Below, one piece after another: positions 54,584 to 64,000 of a DNA stretch of 64,000 nucleotides. The notes beneath the pieces were generated by a model. The model ran no database searches. It was not told the origin of the DNA and saw only the letters and a program-made list of their open reading frames with translations. The stretch is from Entoloma clypeatum (taxonomy: Eukaryota > Basidiomycota > Agaricomycetes > Agaricales > Entolomataceae): assembly GCA_963565915.1 (NCBI GenBank), contig OY751488.1, positions 1,984,001-2,048,000 on the forward strand. The letters run 5' to 3'. Numbering within the stretch: the first letter of the stretch is position 1; the number at the start of each line of letters is the position of its first letter. Position numbers and translations under genes: made by a program.

Positions 54584-55704
54584 GGAAAGAATTTCTTTCT
54601 TGGTGGTGTTGTTTTTTGGAGGTGCCATGTACAAAAAAGGATATCTTCACACATTTTGGACTCGTTTTTTTTTGGCCGTGCTTTCTTTGCGCTCCTTTCT
54701 CTTTCACCTTTTGACGCTAGCGTCCATCACTCCACATTCTTGTCGACAATGTCGACATCAAAAACAAAACCTCTTGGGTCGCTAACGCTCATTACCTCGC
54801 TCTATCCCTATCTTCCTTGGTGGATTTCCATGGACAAAAACGCCTTTGTATATAACATAGATGTTCGTCGCTTTCCTTTCTTTTCCGAGTACAAAGATTA
54901 TCTTCATGCCTGGTATATATACACTTCAAAACATCCTTGTATATATCGCATCTTGCTTCTTTGGCCTTACACTCCACTCTTTCTCTCTCTCTCTCTCTCC
55001 TAAAAATTGACGGCAGAACTTGATACAGTGATATCACGATCTGATTTCTCATTTTCCCGTCGCTCCTTGTACATTCCGTATTACCACACTGCCTGTCACT
55101 GTCCTGTCTTTGCTTCACGTTGCGAAATGTGTATTATGAATCCTAGAAGCCATTTTACATGGCGAAAAATGGCGTACTGTGATACTTAGCGGCACTTGCA
55201 AGAGTCAGATTCGCTGAGCTTCAAATTTGCTGACTCGTCACACTGAGCGCCACATCTCCTTCCTTTTCATCCCTTCCTTGGTTCACGAAATTTCGACTCT
55301 CAAACACACGTTGTTACGCTCCATGAAGATCCATACGCAATCCATGATCGACGACAAACATGTCGGCGAAGGCAGATAATTTGGAACTCATCTTAAAACC
55401 CTGAAGATAGTACAACACCACTGCGTTCAAGTTCTGCTGCTGCTTCTCTATGCGCTACTGAGTCTTCGTCTTCTCCCCTTCGTATCTGCCAATTGAAAAT
55501 ACGAATCATCACTGTCGCGCGGTCCTAGATGCTTTTACGGGACAGCTGGTTGTTGTGTCCTATGACCACTCGCGGCGGCTACTATGTATGTCGATTGTAT
55601 GCGCGATTTCCAGCATGCTTTTGCAAGACAGGAGTGTGACTGGCGTGGGGGGCAATCGCGATCGATCGCCTTGGACCAAAGCTCGTCAAATAGTCAGCCC
55701 ATCC
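54584..55704. other. Intergenic, downstream of the HSF gene
   Basis: Pyrimidine-rich, no gene visible. Confidence 0.4.
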
Positions 55705-55712
55705 TATATAAG
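55705..55712 (+). promoter_or_regulatory. TATA box of the secreted Ser/Thr-rich gene
   Basis: TATATAAG, 221 bp upstream of the ATG at 55926, followed by a strongly CT-rich leader as in many highly expressed fungal genes. Confidence 0.55.
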
Positions 55713-55925
55713 ACCTCTCCTGCCTCGAGACGCTCTTCCTTCATTCTTCCTTCCTTCTTCCATCTTCTCAGATCCTGGTGGTCATTTTTTTTCAAACAAA
55801 CCCTTCTTCTTTGAACACAAACTATTCCATCTTGCACACCCTACTCTGCGTCACACACACTCTACTCCATATCTTGCACACTCTACACCGCATTCTCTCT
55901 TATCATAATCGTTTATCGTCTCAGC

Positions 55926-57652
55926 ATGGTTGCCTTCAACGCTTGCTTTACTCTCCTCCCCGCCTTTTGCAGTCTCGCCGGCGTCACTCTGGGTCCTACG
56001 TCTGCTCACGCCGCCGCTGTCCATTCGCCTGGCTTTCAAGAGAGTTATTTGCAGGCGCCATTCAAAGTGCCGAGGTCAGCCACCCATGAAGGGAAACACG
56101 CCAAGGTCACTTCTCTCTCATACGAGTCCGCCATACCCCTGATCTATATCTTCCATTGAACAGAGACACCCTCGTTGCAAGGATGGAAGCCTATTGGACG
56201 TTGAACTCCTTAATTTTATTGAGATCGCTATTGGCAAGGCGTATTGCAAGTATCATCACGAACGTCGCTCGTCGGTAGTCATTCCTGGCCAAGATGGAGC
56301 ATCATACTACGTCGCGGCATCACACAGGCCTCCTCAGATTGAACAGCGGCATCGCAAGATCAAAGGTCTTTCGGCGCGAGATGAGGATAGACTCGCTGGG
56401 AGAGTCAACGTCCTTGTTCGTCCCTTGTTCGAGGTCACGCTGATTGAGGCTGACTGCTGTTCTCTAGAGTCACGATGACGGATCGGGAGAAGATACAAAG
56501 ATAGCCTCACTGTTGGTCGAGTCTGGCACTCGTAATCTGGTCGCTTCGAAGACCGCCTTTACACAGATATATCTCGTCAATGTTCCCATGGACCGCTCAA
56601 GTATGCCTGACGTTGTAGCGCTTCAAATCCTTGGCAAGCCCGACGTGGATCCCGACTGCGTTACTTACGGTATCCGAGATTCGTCCTCTTTAACAGTCCA
56701 GCCATGCACACCGAAAGCCCAAACAAACGCAAGTCAGTTCTTTGAATACGACAAGACGAAAGGGGTTCTTCGACCTTTCTCCGAAGGAGTGGCTGACAGT
56801 AAGAATTCAACCTTCGACAACAGTGCCGCAAGCACAGAAAGCGTCGACCTTGACGACAGAGACGGAACCTCAATCGAAATCGACAATGTTACTCTGGTGT
56901 TCGTTCCCGATAGCCAACCTGCAAGCGCTCAAGAAGCAGCCGTTGAATTGCCCAGCGTCGTCACCTCCACTACCACCTTGATAACCACAGTTACCGTGAC
57001 TAGTTCAGCTACACCGTCCGCAGCGGCTCAAGATGTCACGCCCACTGCCTCAAATGGGACAACCTCGAGTACAGCATCGGCATCCCCTACTCCATCCTCC
57101 AACGAGTTCAAAGTCAAAGTTGTGGGGCCCGAGAGTTCCTCTGGCTCCGAATCCTCGACATCGGAGCCGCCTGCTACACCTACGTCCGTCAATGCCGAGG
57201 AGGTCGCCTCACGTATCGCGGCTGGGGCTGCTAGTGCTACTTCGACAGACACCAGCGCCACTTCGCCGACTGCTGCTGCCCTCGCTGGCGCCGCCCTGGA
57301 TGAAACAACAATGCCTTCCGGTACTCAAATAACGACTTCCTCCACAACACCTTCGAGCTTTGCCCCATATTCCTCAACACCAACCGGCACTCCCACTCCT
57401 GCCGCGCTTGCTGCCGTAGACATGTCTGTGTCATCCATTTCTTCTGCGACGGGTAGACCTACGGCAAGCCTTACCAATTCTCCTACGCCGACTGGCACTC
57501 CCGTTCCCGCCGCCCTTGCCGCTGTAGACAACTCTGCACCAAGTTCAAGGTCTACGGGTACCCCCGCGTCCAATGACAACTCAAGTTCCAGTACCGCTGC
57601 CCCTGGGCCGATGGTGACTCCTCTGAACGTATTGATGGAGTCTCAAGATTGA
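55926..57652 (+). CDS. Secreted Ser/Thr-rich protein
   Basis: Three exons: 55926 to about 56105, about 56164-56415 and about 56468-57652. A signal peptide (about 30 residues ending SAHA) precedes a folded-looking part of about 220 residues, with LNFIEIAIGKAYCKYHHE and NVPMDRSSMPDVVALQILGK, then a very long Ser/Thr/Ala/Pro-rich tail of about 240 residues. Inside the tail a unit (S/T)PTGTPxPAALAAVD occurs twice, near 57380 and 57490. The tail is typical of O-mannosylated stalks. The C-terminus lacks a hydrophobic GPI signal, so the protein is probably released or held in the wall. The N-terminal domain is not recognised. Confidence 0.65.
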
Positions 57653-58102
57653 GCGTTACTAGTTGTGGATGTCTAATTGTATGGCTTTGAGAATATAACT
57701 CAGCATCAGACAATCACCTTGCGATAGCATGGTCCTTCACAACGACTCGTCCTATATAAGGAAATTCAAGAACTGTGGTCTTGGTTCTTAACACGTGTAA
57801 ACATGGACAGACAAGCTGGGCACAATTCAATGTTCATGGCGCGAGGAGTCGACCGAAGGTCGGCGACGAGCGCCATGGGGGAAAGGTGATTCTGTGAGGT
57901 CATTGCAAAATGATTGGGCACGCTCTTCACACATTTTTGAGCACCTGTCGACGTCGCAAGGTCCGAACTACGGCTTGCCCGTCGTCTTTTCATGAGTAAC
58001 TTTTATTGAGTCATTTGGGAGCGGCTTGGGAACAATTCCGAGTGGCCGAGTTGATCGAAGCTTTTCTCGGCTCTTGAGCGCCTGGACATCGTTCGAACGA
58101 GC
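57653..58102. other. Intergenic, promoter region of pyridoxal kinase
   Basis: No gene was seen. Confidence 0.4.
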
Positions 58103-59477
58103 ATGGCGATGGCACTAGGCGCAACCGAACGAGTGCTCAGTGTCCAATCTCATGTCGTGTTTGGCTACGTTGGAGGGAAAGCGGCTGTTTTTCCTCTTCA
58201 GTGTCTTGGCTATGATGTTGATGTGGGTACCCTGAATTCAATTCATTCTCAACTGAACCCTTGCCAACAAGGTCGTCAATACTGTTCATTTCTCCAATCA
58301 TTCTGGTATGCTAGAACTTTTGTAGAACTTCTCCCGTCCTTGGTCGATGAACAACTCTTTCTCTCTCAGGATACTCCCGGAGTGGTGGCACGAAGGCGAC
58401 CGCTGCTGAGTTGAATGGTGTCTTTGAAGGCTTGGAGCGCAATGAGCTGTTGACGCCGACGAGGTTGCTCACAGGTGTGTTTATGGTGGCGTTCTGGGGG
58501 TGATTTCGCTCAATGATGTTCTTCGTTGTTGTCGTAGGCTACGTGCCGGGTGCAGACGGGCTCTCTGCTGTCGCCGGGCTGGCGCGGAAACTTAAACAGG
58601 ACAGAACGGATCTGATATACCTCCTGGATCGTGCGTGCCTCTTACAATCCGACGGGCGGTGTATCTGACTCGTACTCTTCTTGGTGTGCGTAGCTGTAAT
58701 GGGTGACGCAGGCCGTCTGTATGTCGCACCCGACGTGATACCCGTATACCGTGAGATGCTGCCTCTCGCCACCATCATTGCCCCGAACTGGTTTGAAGTG
58801 GAGTAAGCATCCTCCGCTTGTGTTACCCTAGCCCCCCCGGTTGACTGATGTTTGTGGTTGAAAGGGTACTCACGCAGGTCAAGCTCGATGATCTCGCATC
58901 TCTCAGACAGGCACTTAGAATTCTGCATGAGGAATATCGTGTTCCGAATGTGGTGGTCTCGTCTATACCAGTGAAGCCGTGGCTGTTGGATGCGCTGCCG
59001 CAGAGCATACAGCCACCGGACGCGGAACATCTGCTTTGTATAACCTCCTCTTCTTCAATATCGGGTTCGCCCTCTGTCGTGCATGCGCACTGCGTACCGC
59101 TCATACCAGGATACTTTTCTGGTGTCGGAGACATGTTCTCCGCCCTGCTTCTCGGCCACTTCAAAGTCGAACACACTGCCACGTCCGTGCCTAACGGTGT
59201 GAATGGGGTGGATGTCCAGACGCCGATCTCCGTCGCTGCTTCTTACGCGCTCGCGACTACGCACCATGTTCTGCGGCTCACGCATGAACATGCGCTGACG
59301 CTGCCGGAGGAGGACCGACTGCCGACAGACGACGAGAAGGATGCCCAGGAGCCGTTGCGCAGGGTTAGACGCATGCGTGGGCGTGAGCTGAGGGTTGTGC
59401 AGAATTTGGATGTGCTGCGGGGTGTCGGTTTGCATGTTACGAAGTTGAAATCATGGAAGGGGTTTTGGGATTACTGA
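58103..59477 (+). CDS. BUD16: Pyridoxal kinase
   Basis: Exons give [24 protein letters not shown] (N-terminal strand and GYVG), [55 protein letters not shown] and [10 protein letters not shown], then a long last exon with [19 protein letters not shown], whose GxGD holds the catalytic Asp of the ribokinase-like fold. The enzyme phosphorylates pyridoxal to give the cofactor PLP. In yeast the homologue is Bud16. Five short introns were placed in phase. The C-terminal part carries an Arg-rich insert ([12 protein letters not shown]) before the final KSWKGFWDY. The start was chosen as the first in-frame ATG before the conserved motif. Confidence 0.9.
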
Positions 59478-61257
59478 GGATGACGTCTGGACATCAGATC
59501 GAGGTGGAAGACTTTAGATTATCATATTCCCCGTGTACTGATATAATTGTAAGTTCCGGTAGATTTACGGTTATCTGAGGCTCATCGTTTGCCTTGACAT
59601 TTCAGGAGGCTCTGTGAGAAAATCACTAAAAATCAAGGTGGTGTCAGTCCTCGGCCTTTACATCCTCCTATAGCCATGAACACTCCATACTTTCTCCTTG
59701 TCAGGGGGATTCTGGAATCTCTGCCACACGAGACCACGTAGGACTCGTAGGGGAAGCTCAGATCGTCGTAGAACAGTTTCGCCTCGAACTGGCCGGTTCC
59801 GAAAATATTGTACCACAATGGCACAAAAGGCACAATTCGAATCTAGATGCCGTTCTCTCTTGCAAGCTTCAGTGAGCACGTTTGATGGTACCGGATGGTC
59901 ATGACATTGCTGGATGCAGCCGGGGATTTGTTTCCAGTACCATTCTCGTGTGTCGGAAAGGGGCTTCAAGTGATCTGGACATCTTTAAAACGATTGTGGA
60001 ACTAATCTGCTGGGACGCCAAAAAAAAAATTCCTACTAATACGTGAGTTTCCTTGCCATCGCTATTTTACACAACGAGATCAACGAATTGACCCCCACTG
60101 CACCCAAAGGTCAACAGAGCGGATGGTCACGAGGAGTTGGACGATCGAGTTGAAGATCACCCTCCTTCTGCTCGAGAAGAGATCGACCGCACGCGCGTCG
60201 ACGAAATAGCAAACGCCGTACTAACATTTCGATGGTTGATTTTCCTCGACAGCTAATGGGGTCCCCAGGTTTCCCCCGGACTCGGTCTTGAATGTGCCAT
60301 GTCATGCTTGAATACAACAATGGTGAAGGAGGCATCAAGCTGAGGTGCGCGCATATACTCAGATGTGACACCCGCAGTACTCCATCCTGCAGACTCTGGC
60401 CACGAGGAGGTACGAACTGGACATGATTTCTCACTTCATGGTCCTCAATCCTGAAGAAATCATGACATACCATGATTCGGACGTGCTTGGAAAGGTCCAA
60501 GTAAGCGCGCGTGGCTAGAATTTATGCTATCAGGCAGTGTGCTCAACCACAAAAGCCATTCGTTTACCTTCAAGGACTGCAGTGGCCGAGGGGTTCCCCT
60601 TCCCAGTAAACCATTCATACGGTTTCAGTTTGCCGTTGCCCACATGCTCCATGATCCTATGATCGACTGTGTCATACAGGAGCTGTTCTCATACCAAACC
60701 GGTATCACCCATACAACCGTCCGTTGTGGACCCGAATTAGTAATCTAATTGGAACTTCGGGAGGCAGCAAGGCATTTGATGGACGGTGCTTGACGCCTGG
60801 GTTCAACTTTCTAAAGATTGACTCGAAAACAACCAAGCAGCAGGTGCCAATAACGATTTCTATCAAAATGTATGAACTAATTGACCTAGTATCGATATCA
60901 ATCCAGCCCATGCGATGTCTTGGCAAGCAAAAATTCAGAATCCCGAAAAAATCGCAGGGGACTATGATGCTTGCTGCATTGCATTTGGACTGAACCATCC
61001 TTGGGGATGATGCGTGCCGCAGTTTCATCAAGATGTCTATCACCAATGTTTTCTGAGTCACTCTTCCTCTTAGCTCGATCTCAACAACAAACATATCGCA
61101 GAAATGCGGCAACCGCTCGCCGTGAACTATCATATACAGCGGATCTGCAACCCCTTTCGCAACCTTTTTACCAATTTTTTTCCGCCCAGGCACCCACGAA
61201 CAGGCTTTAAAAGCGTCTGGCTATCGCTACATTGACCAGTCATCCCAGCAATCCATC
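59478..61257. other. 1.8 kb gene-poor region
   Basis: Several minus-strand frames (for example 59658-59969, 60111-60500 and 60705-61193) lack splice or domain support. Possibly promoter of the secreted-protein gene plus gene remnants. Confidence 0.4.
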
Positions 61258-61808
61258 ATGAAGTGGAGCTTCGTCACTGTTCTGTCAACCCTTGCTCTCC
61301 TCGCGACTTCCGTCAACGCCCAAGCGACGTACATCGGTTCCCCTTTGGCGGGCACCGTCGTCCATCGCGCCCAAGATCTTGTCGTCCAAGTCATTCGCCC
61401 CGTACGTCGAACTCTTTACTTTAAGGAAGCGATACAGTACCCACATGGTCGCACATACTAGATTGGTCTCCAAGGATCCCAAGAAGTCGGTCTTGCCATT
61501 GCGCTTCTTTCCTGCCCGGAACCAACTTCTTGCGCGCAACCTCAACAACAACTGGGCACCGTCCTCTATACAGGACCTTACAACCCCCAGCGACACGAAA
61601 TACCCGAACCGTACCAAAACTTTACCGTCACAGTCCCTGATGCGGACTACTATCAAGGAAGGGCGCAGCTGAGCGTCGTTCGGTTCCATATCATTGGTGT
61701 AGGTTGTCTCATATTATCTCTGAGTATTTACCCAAAAGCCATCAAATTCGACAGGCGGGACCTTCTCCCAATCTTGAGTTCCACAACCTCACCTTGACTG
61801 TTGCATGA
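61258..61808 (+). CDS. Small secreted protein, 144 aa (paralogue of the gene at 25651)
   Basis: Three exons, 61258-61401, 61462-61698 and 61755-61808, both introns in phase 0, exactly as in the paralogue. A 21-residue signal peptide (MKWSF...SVNA) is followed by the same domain: YIGSPLAGTVVHRA, VVQVIRP, LQGSQEVGLAIALLSCP, YNPQRHE, PYQNFTVTVPDADYY and LEFHNLTLTVA. The first and second exons differ by one codon in opposite directions, so the total length is kept at 144. It is likely secreted. The function is unknown. Confidence 0.85.
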
Positions 61809-62089
61809 TTTCGCTTCTGGGTCGTTTGTCTTTCGTAGTCGTACATTTGTGCGTAGAGACACTATTTTGTAAAAATATATTCGCCTCTCCCTCCAAAAGC
61901 TACGAATCAGTAGGACAAATTGTATATGGAGTAAGATGTTTAGTAGAGCACGGACGAGAGAGGTTAGTAAACGAAAGCAGCAGAAGAAAACGTATGAGAC
62001 CGATGAAACAGTGAAAATATGCGACCGATAGAAGCGGAAAGGGAGGGACAACAATTATTAGTAGCCAACATCAAGAAAAAAACACAATG

Positions 62090-62738
62090 TTACCTCTCCC
62101 ATCTGCCCGTCGCCGATCGAATCGCTCTAGAAGGAATCGCTTCATGATCCAGCCCACTCAGTGTATCATCCGGATAGAACCATTGCCCGAATTCCTGTTC
62201 AAAGTTGATGACATCGTTATCGTGCGGATTGAACCATTGACCAAAATCTCGTTCAAAATTGATATCATCGCCTGATCTGAACGCCATGCCATCGTCGAAC
62301 TCATCCAAGAAGGAGCTCGCCACATTGTTTATGAAATCTGACGAGAAGATGTCGTCGAGGCATTTTTGGTGGGTTTGGAGGTGAGGGGATGTTGTCGTCG
62401 CCCGGTCTCAACACCATGCTGTCCAACTCATTCAAGGAGCTCGCTACGCTGTGTATGAAGTCCTCCGACAAGATGTTGTCGGACATGATGCCTGAGGGGT
62501 TCGCCAGTGACGATCGGCAACCCATCAACGACACAGGTGATTGGAGCCCGTGGAGCGCCTGCAGCCGCCTGACTAAACCAGGGCCTGCAGCCCCTGCGAG
62601 GGGACTGAGGGTCACAGAAGAACTTGGCGGTTGTCGGTTCCCTAGAGCCCCGATATGTGTGGGATTATTCTCTGCGGTTTGACCAGAGCCAGGAGTAGTT
62701 GGCTGGTCATCAGGGATGGCTGGAGAAGTTGGAAGCAT
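62090..62738 (-). pseudogene. Decayed copy of the 3' end of the Gly/Pro-rich gene at the right edge
   Basis: Two minus-strand frames match the C-terminal part of the gene at 63302-64000: NILSEDFIHSVASSLNELD against NIFSSDFINSVASSLDEFD, and GDDINFERDFGQWFNP followed by SGLD. The GQWF unit occurs twice in this copy (near 62185 and 62245), so it also carries an internal duplication. Frameshifts and stops break it. The flanks also match (61895-61975 against 62885-62970), so the tandem duplication covers about 1 kb. Confidence 0.75.
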
Positions 62739-63301
62739 CGTCTGAAGTCGGCAAGTGAAAGAGGTAGTCTAGAGGTAGTCTAGAGGCTCTGTATGCCTGA
62801 AAGGCGTCGACGCGAGGCCGACTCGGACTCTTCCAAGACTGACTCAAATCTCCGCATTCGCTTGTGAGACGGTATCAGTATATATCCATCCAGAAGCTAC
62901 GATTTAGTGGGACAAATTGTACATGCAGCAAGACAATTAGTAAGTAGAGCACAACCGAGGTCAGTAAGTAAATGAGGGCGGAAAAAGAAAAAAAGAGATA
63001 TTATGAAAACAAAAGAAACAACACAGAAAGGGTAACTAACACATATGCGACAGGGAAAGAAAAGGCACGCAGGACAAAGAAGCCAACGATAATCTAAGAT
63101 CAAGAAGAAAAAACATACCACCCCTCCCGCAAACGCGGGAGTGAATGTCCATTGCAAATGGCTCTTTCGCTTCATCCGCAACACACCCACATGACGCCAG
63201 CATATACTCAACATCAAGCACATGAGTCGACGCTGCGTCTTCCATGCCTGCAGACAGAAGCCTCCAAACAACTGTCGCAACCAGAAAAGGTCACGGACAA
63301 A

Positions 63302-64000
63302 TCACTTCATCGCATCCAGCCCGCTCACTGCATCATCCGGATTGAACCATTGACCAAAATCTCGTTCAAAATTGATATCACCGTCCGGTCTGAACGCCAT
63401 GCTATTGTCGAACTCATCCAAGGAGCTCGCCACACTGTTTATGAAATCTGATGAGAAGATGTTGTCGGGCATGCCTGGTGGGTTCGTCAACGAAGGTTGG
63501 CCACCCATGGGCGGTGGACCGCCGAGCATTGCGGACGGGGATGGAGCCATGGTAGGACCGCCAGCTCCCAACCCTACAGACCCTTGGGGACCCGGACCGG
63601 GGCCGCCGGAATTCTGGTTCTGAGGAGTGGGAGGTACAGGAGTCGGCGGTCCACCACCATTGGGCGTTTGTCCAGCGTTAGGACCTGTGTTGAGCGGGGG
63701 GTTCCTCGGTGACTCGAGACTCATCGGATTCTTCCCGCCGGTTTGACCACCAGGCCCTGGAGTGTTCGCCTGGTCCTTTGGAGCACCGTTCATGCCTGGA
63801 GAAGGTGGAGGCATCATCGTCTTCGGTCCCATTCTGTTGGGTCCCACGCCCGGATTGAATACTGGGCCGCCACCAGGACCCGGTCCTAACCCGCCAAGGT
63901 TGAATGAATCTCCAGAGGCTGGTGAGCTAACATTGCCCCCCATCATGCCGCCCATTCCAGCTGACTGCTTAGACATTGGCCCCCCCCTGAAATGCGCTTC
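63302..64000 (-). CDS. C-terminal exon of a Gly/Pro-rich protein, probably a LisH/Flo8-like co-regulator (5' part outside window)
   Basis: The frame is open from the right edge to the TGA at 63302. A splice acceptor TTTCAG before a run of G (about 63985) suggests that this is the last exon. Content: Gly/Pro/Met/Asn-rich low complexity (MSKQSAGMGGMMGGN...), then a conserved acidic tail NIFSSDFINSVASSLDEFDNSMAFRPDGDINFERDFGQWFNPDD. Such Gly/Pro/Met-rich regions with an acidic aromatic tail are typical of fungal LisH-domain co-regulators (Flo8/SSBP-like), where the tail may work in activation. The LisH domain itself would be outside the window, so the assignment is tentative. Confidence 0.55.
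   Translation of the reverse strand, partial: EAHFRGGPMSKQSAGMGGMMGGNVSSPASGDSFNLGGLGPGPGGGPVFNPGVGPNRMGPKTMMPPPSPGMNGAPKDQANTPGPGGQTGGKNPMSLESPRNPPLNTGPNAGQTPNGGGPPTPVPPTPQNQNSGGPGPGPQGSVGLGAGGPTMAPSPSAMLGGPPPMGGQPSLTNPPGMPDNIFSSDFINSVASSLDEFDNSMAFRPDGDINFERDFGQWFNPDDAVSGLDAMK

Noticed and set aside
53840..54654. Proline-rich minus-strand frames of 180 and 260 codons
   Set aside because: Shadow of the Gly-rich C-terminus of the HSF-type gene.
58036..58100. GAGTGGCCGAGTTGATCGAAGC resemblance to a Ser/Leu tRNA D-arm
   Set aside because: No anticodon stem, variable arm or matching acceptor stem follows; chance similarity upstream of pyridoxal kinase.
60705..61193. 162-codon minus-strand frame
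   Set aside because: No recognisable domain, atypical composition and no splice-supported extension.
1..64000. CRISPR arrays, rRNA genes, bacterial operons, origins
   Set aside because: None seen; the gene structures are clearly those of a fungal nuclear genome.

Overview
The window looks like nuclear DNA of a filamentous basidiomycete, most likely an Agaricomycete. Genes are dense on both strands and broken by many 45-65 nt introns with GT...(C/T)AG ends. The recognisable housekeeping genes (STT3, an MPDU1-like PQ-loop protein, ATP4, ABP1, pyridoxal kinase, an HSF-type factor) are eukaryotic, and the retroelement is a chromodomain Ty3 element of a kind common in fungi. No tRNA, rRNA or CRISPR array was found.

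Layout: 1-2.5 kb holds two divergent membrane-protein genes of unknown function; one runs off the left edge. 5.4-15.4 kb is an accessory island. Two copies of a ~520 bp block, each encoding a very small secreted six-cysteine (knottin-like) peptide, flank a nest of mobile DNA: an inverted-repeat element (7092-14395) interrupted by a 6.57 kb chromovirus (7178-13747) with 370 bp LTRs, an AAATG target duplication and a self-complementary primer-binding site. One peptide copy looks functional; the other has a frameshifted start and a mutated TATA box. 15.7-28.4 kb carries STT3, a type-B carboxylesterase with an in-frame stop, ABP1, a small unknown gene, a small secreted protein and the MPDU1-like gene.

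30.7-36.2 kb is the most remarkable locus: one ~1,570 aa gene in about 17 exons with an adenylation domain, a carrier-protein domain, and then three left-handed beta-helix (hexapeptide) domains separated by membrane segments. That is the layout of Pls/PosA (epsilon-poly-lysine synthetase-type) single-module synthetases, but the adenylation domain looks more like an acyl-CoA synthetase. 36.8-38.3 kb is an F-box protein. 41.4-45.2 kb is a tandem duplication of a two-gene unit (coiled-coil protein + MFS transporter) in which opposite members have decayed in the two copies.

45.3-48.7 kb carries a TDP2-like phosphodiesterase (apparently frameshifted), ATP4 and a hotdog thioesterase. After a 3.5 kb gene-poor gap come an HSF-type transcription factor, a secreted Ser/Thr-rich protein, pyridoxal kinase, a paralogue of the 25.7 kb secreted protein, and at the right edge the 3' end of a Gly/Pro-rich gene next to a decayed copy of the same 3' end. 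STT3 and the MPDU1-like protein both belong to dolichol-linked N-glycosylation; otherwise the genes show no obvious pathway clustering. The recurring theme is local duplication followed by decay of one copy.
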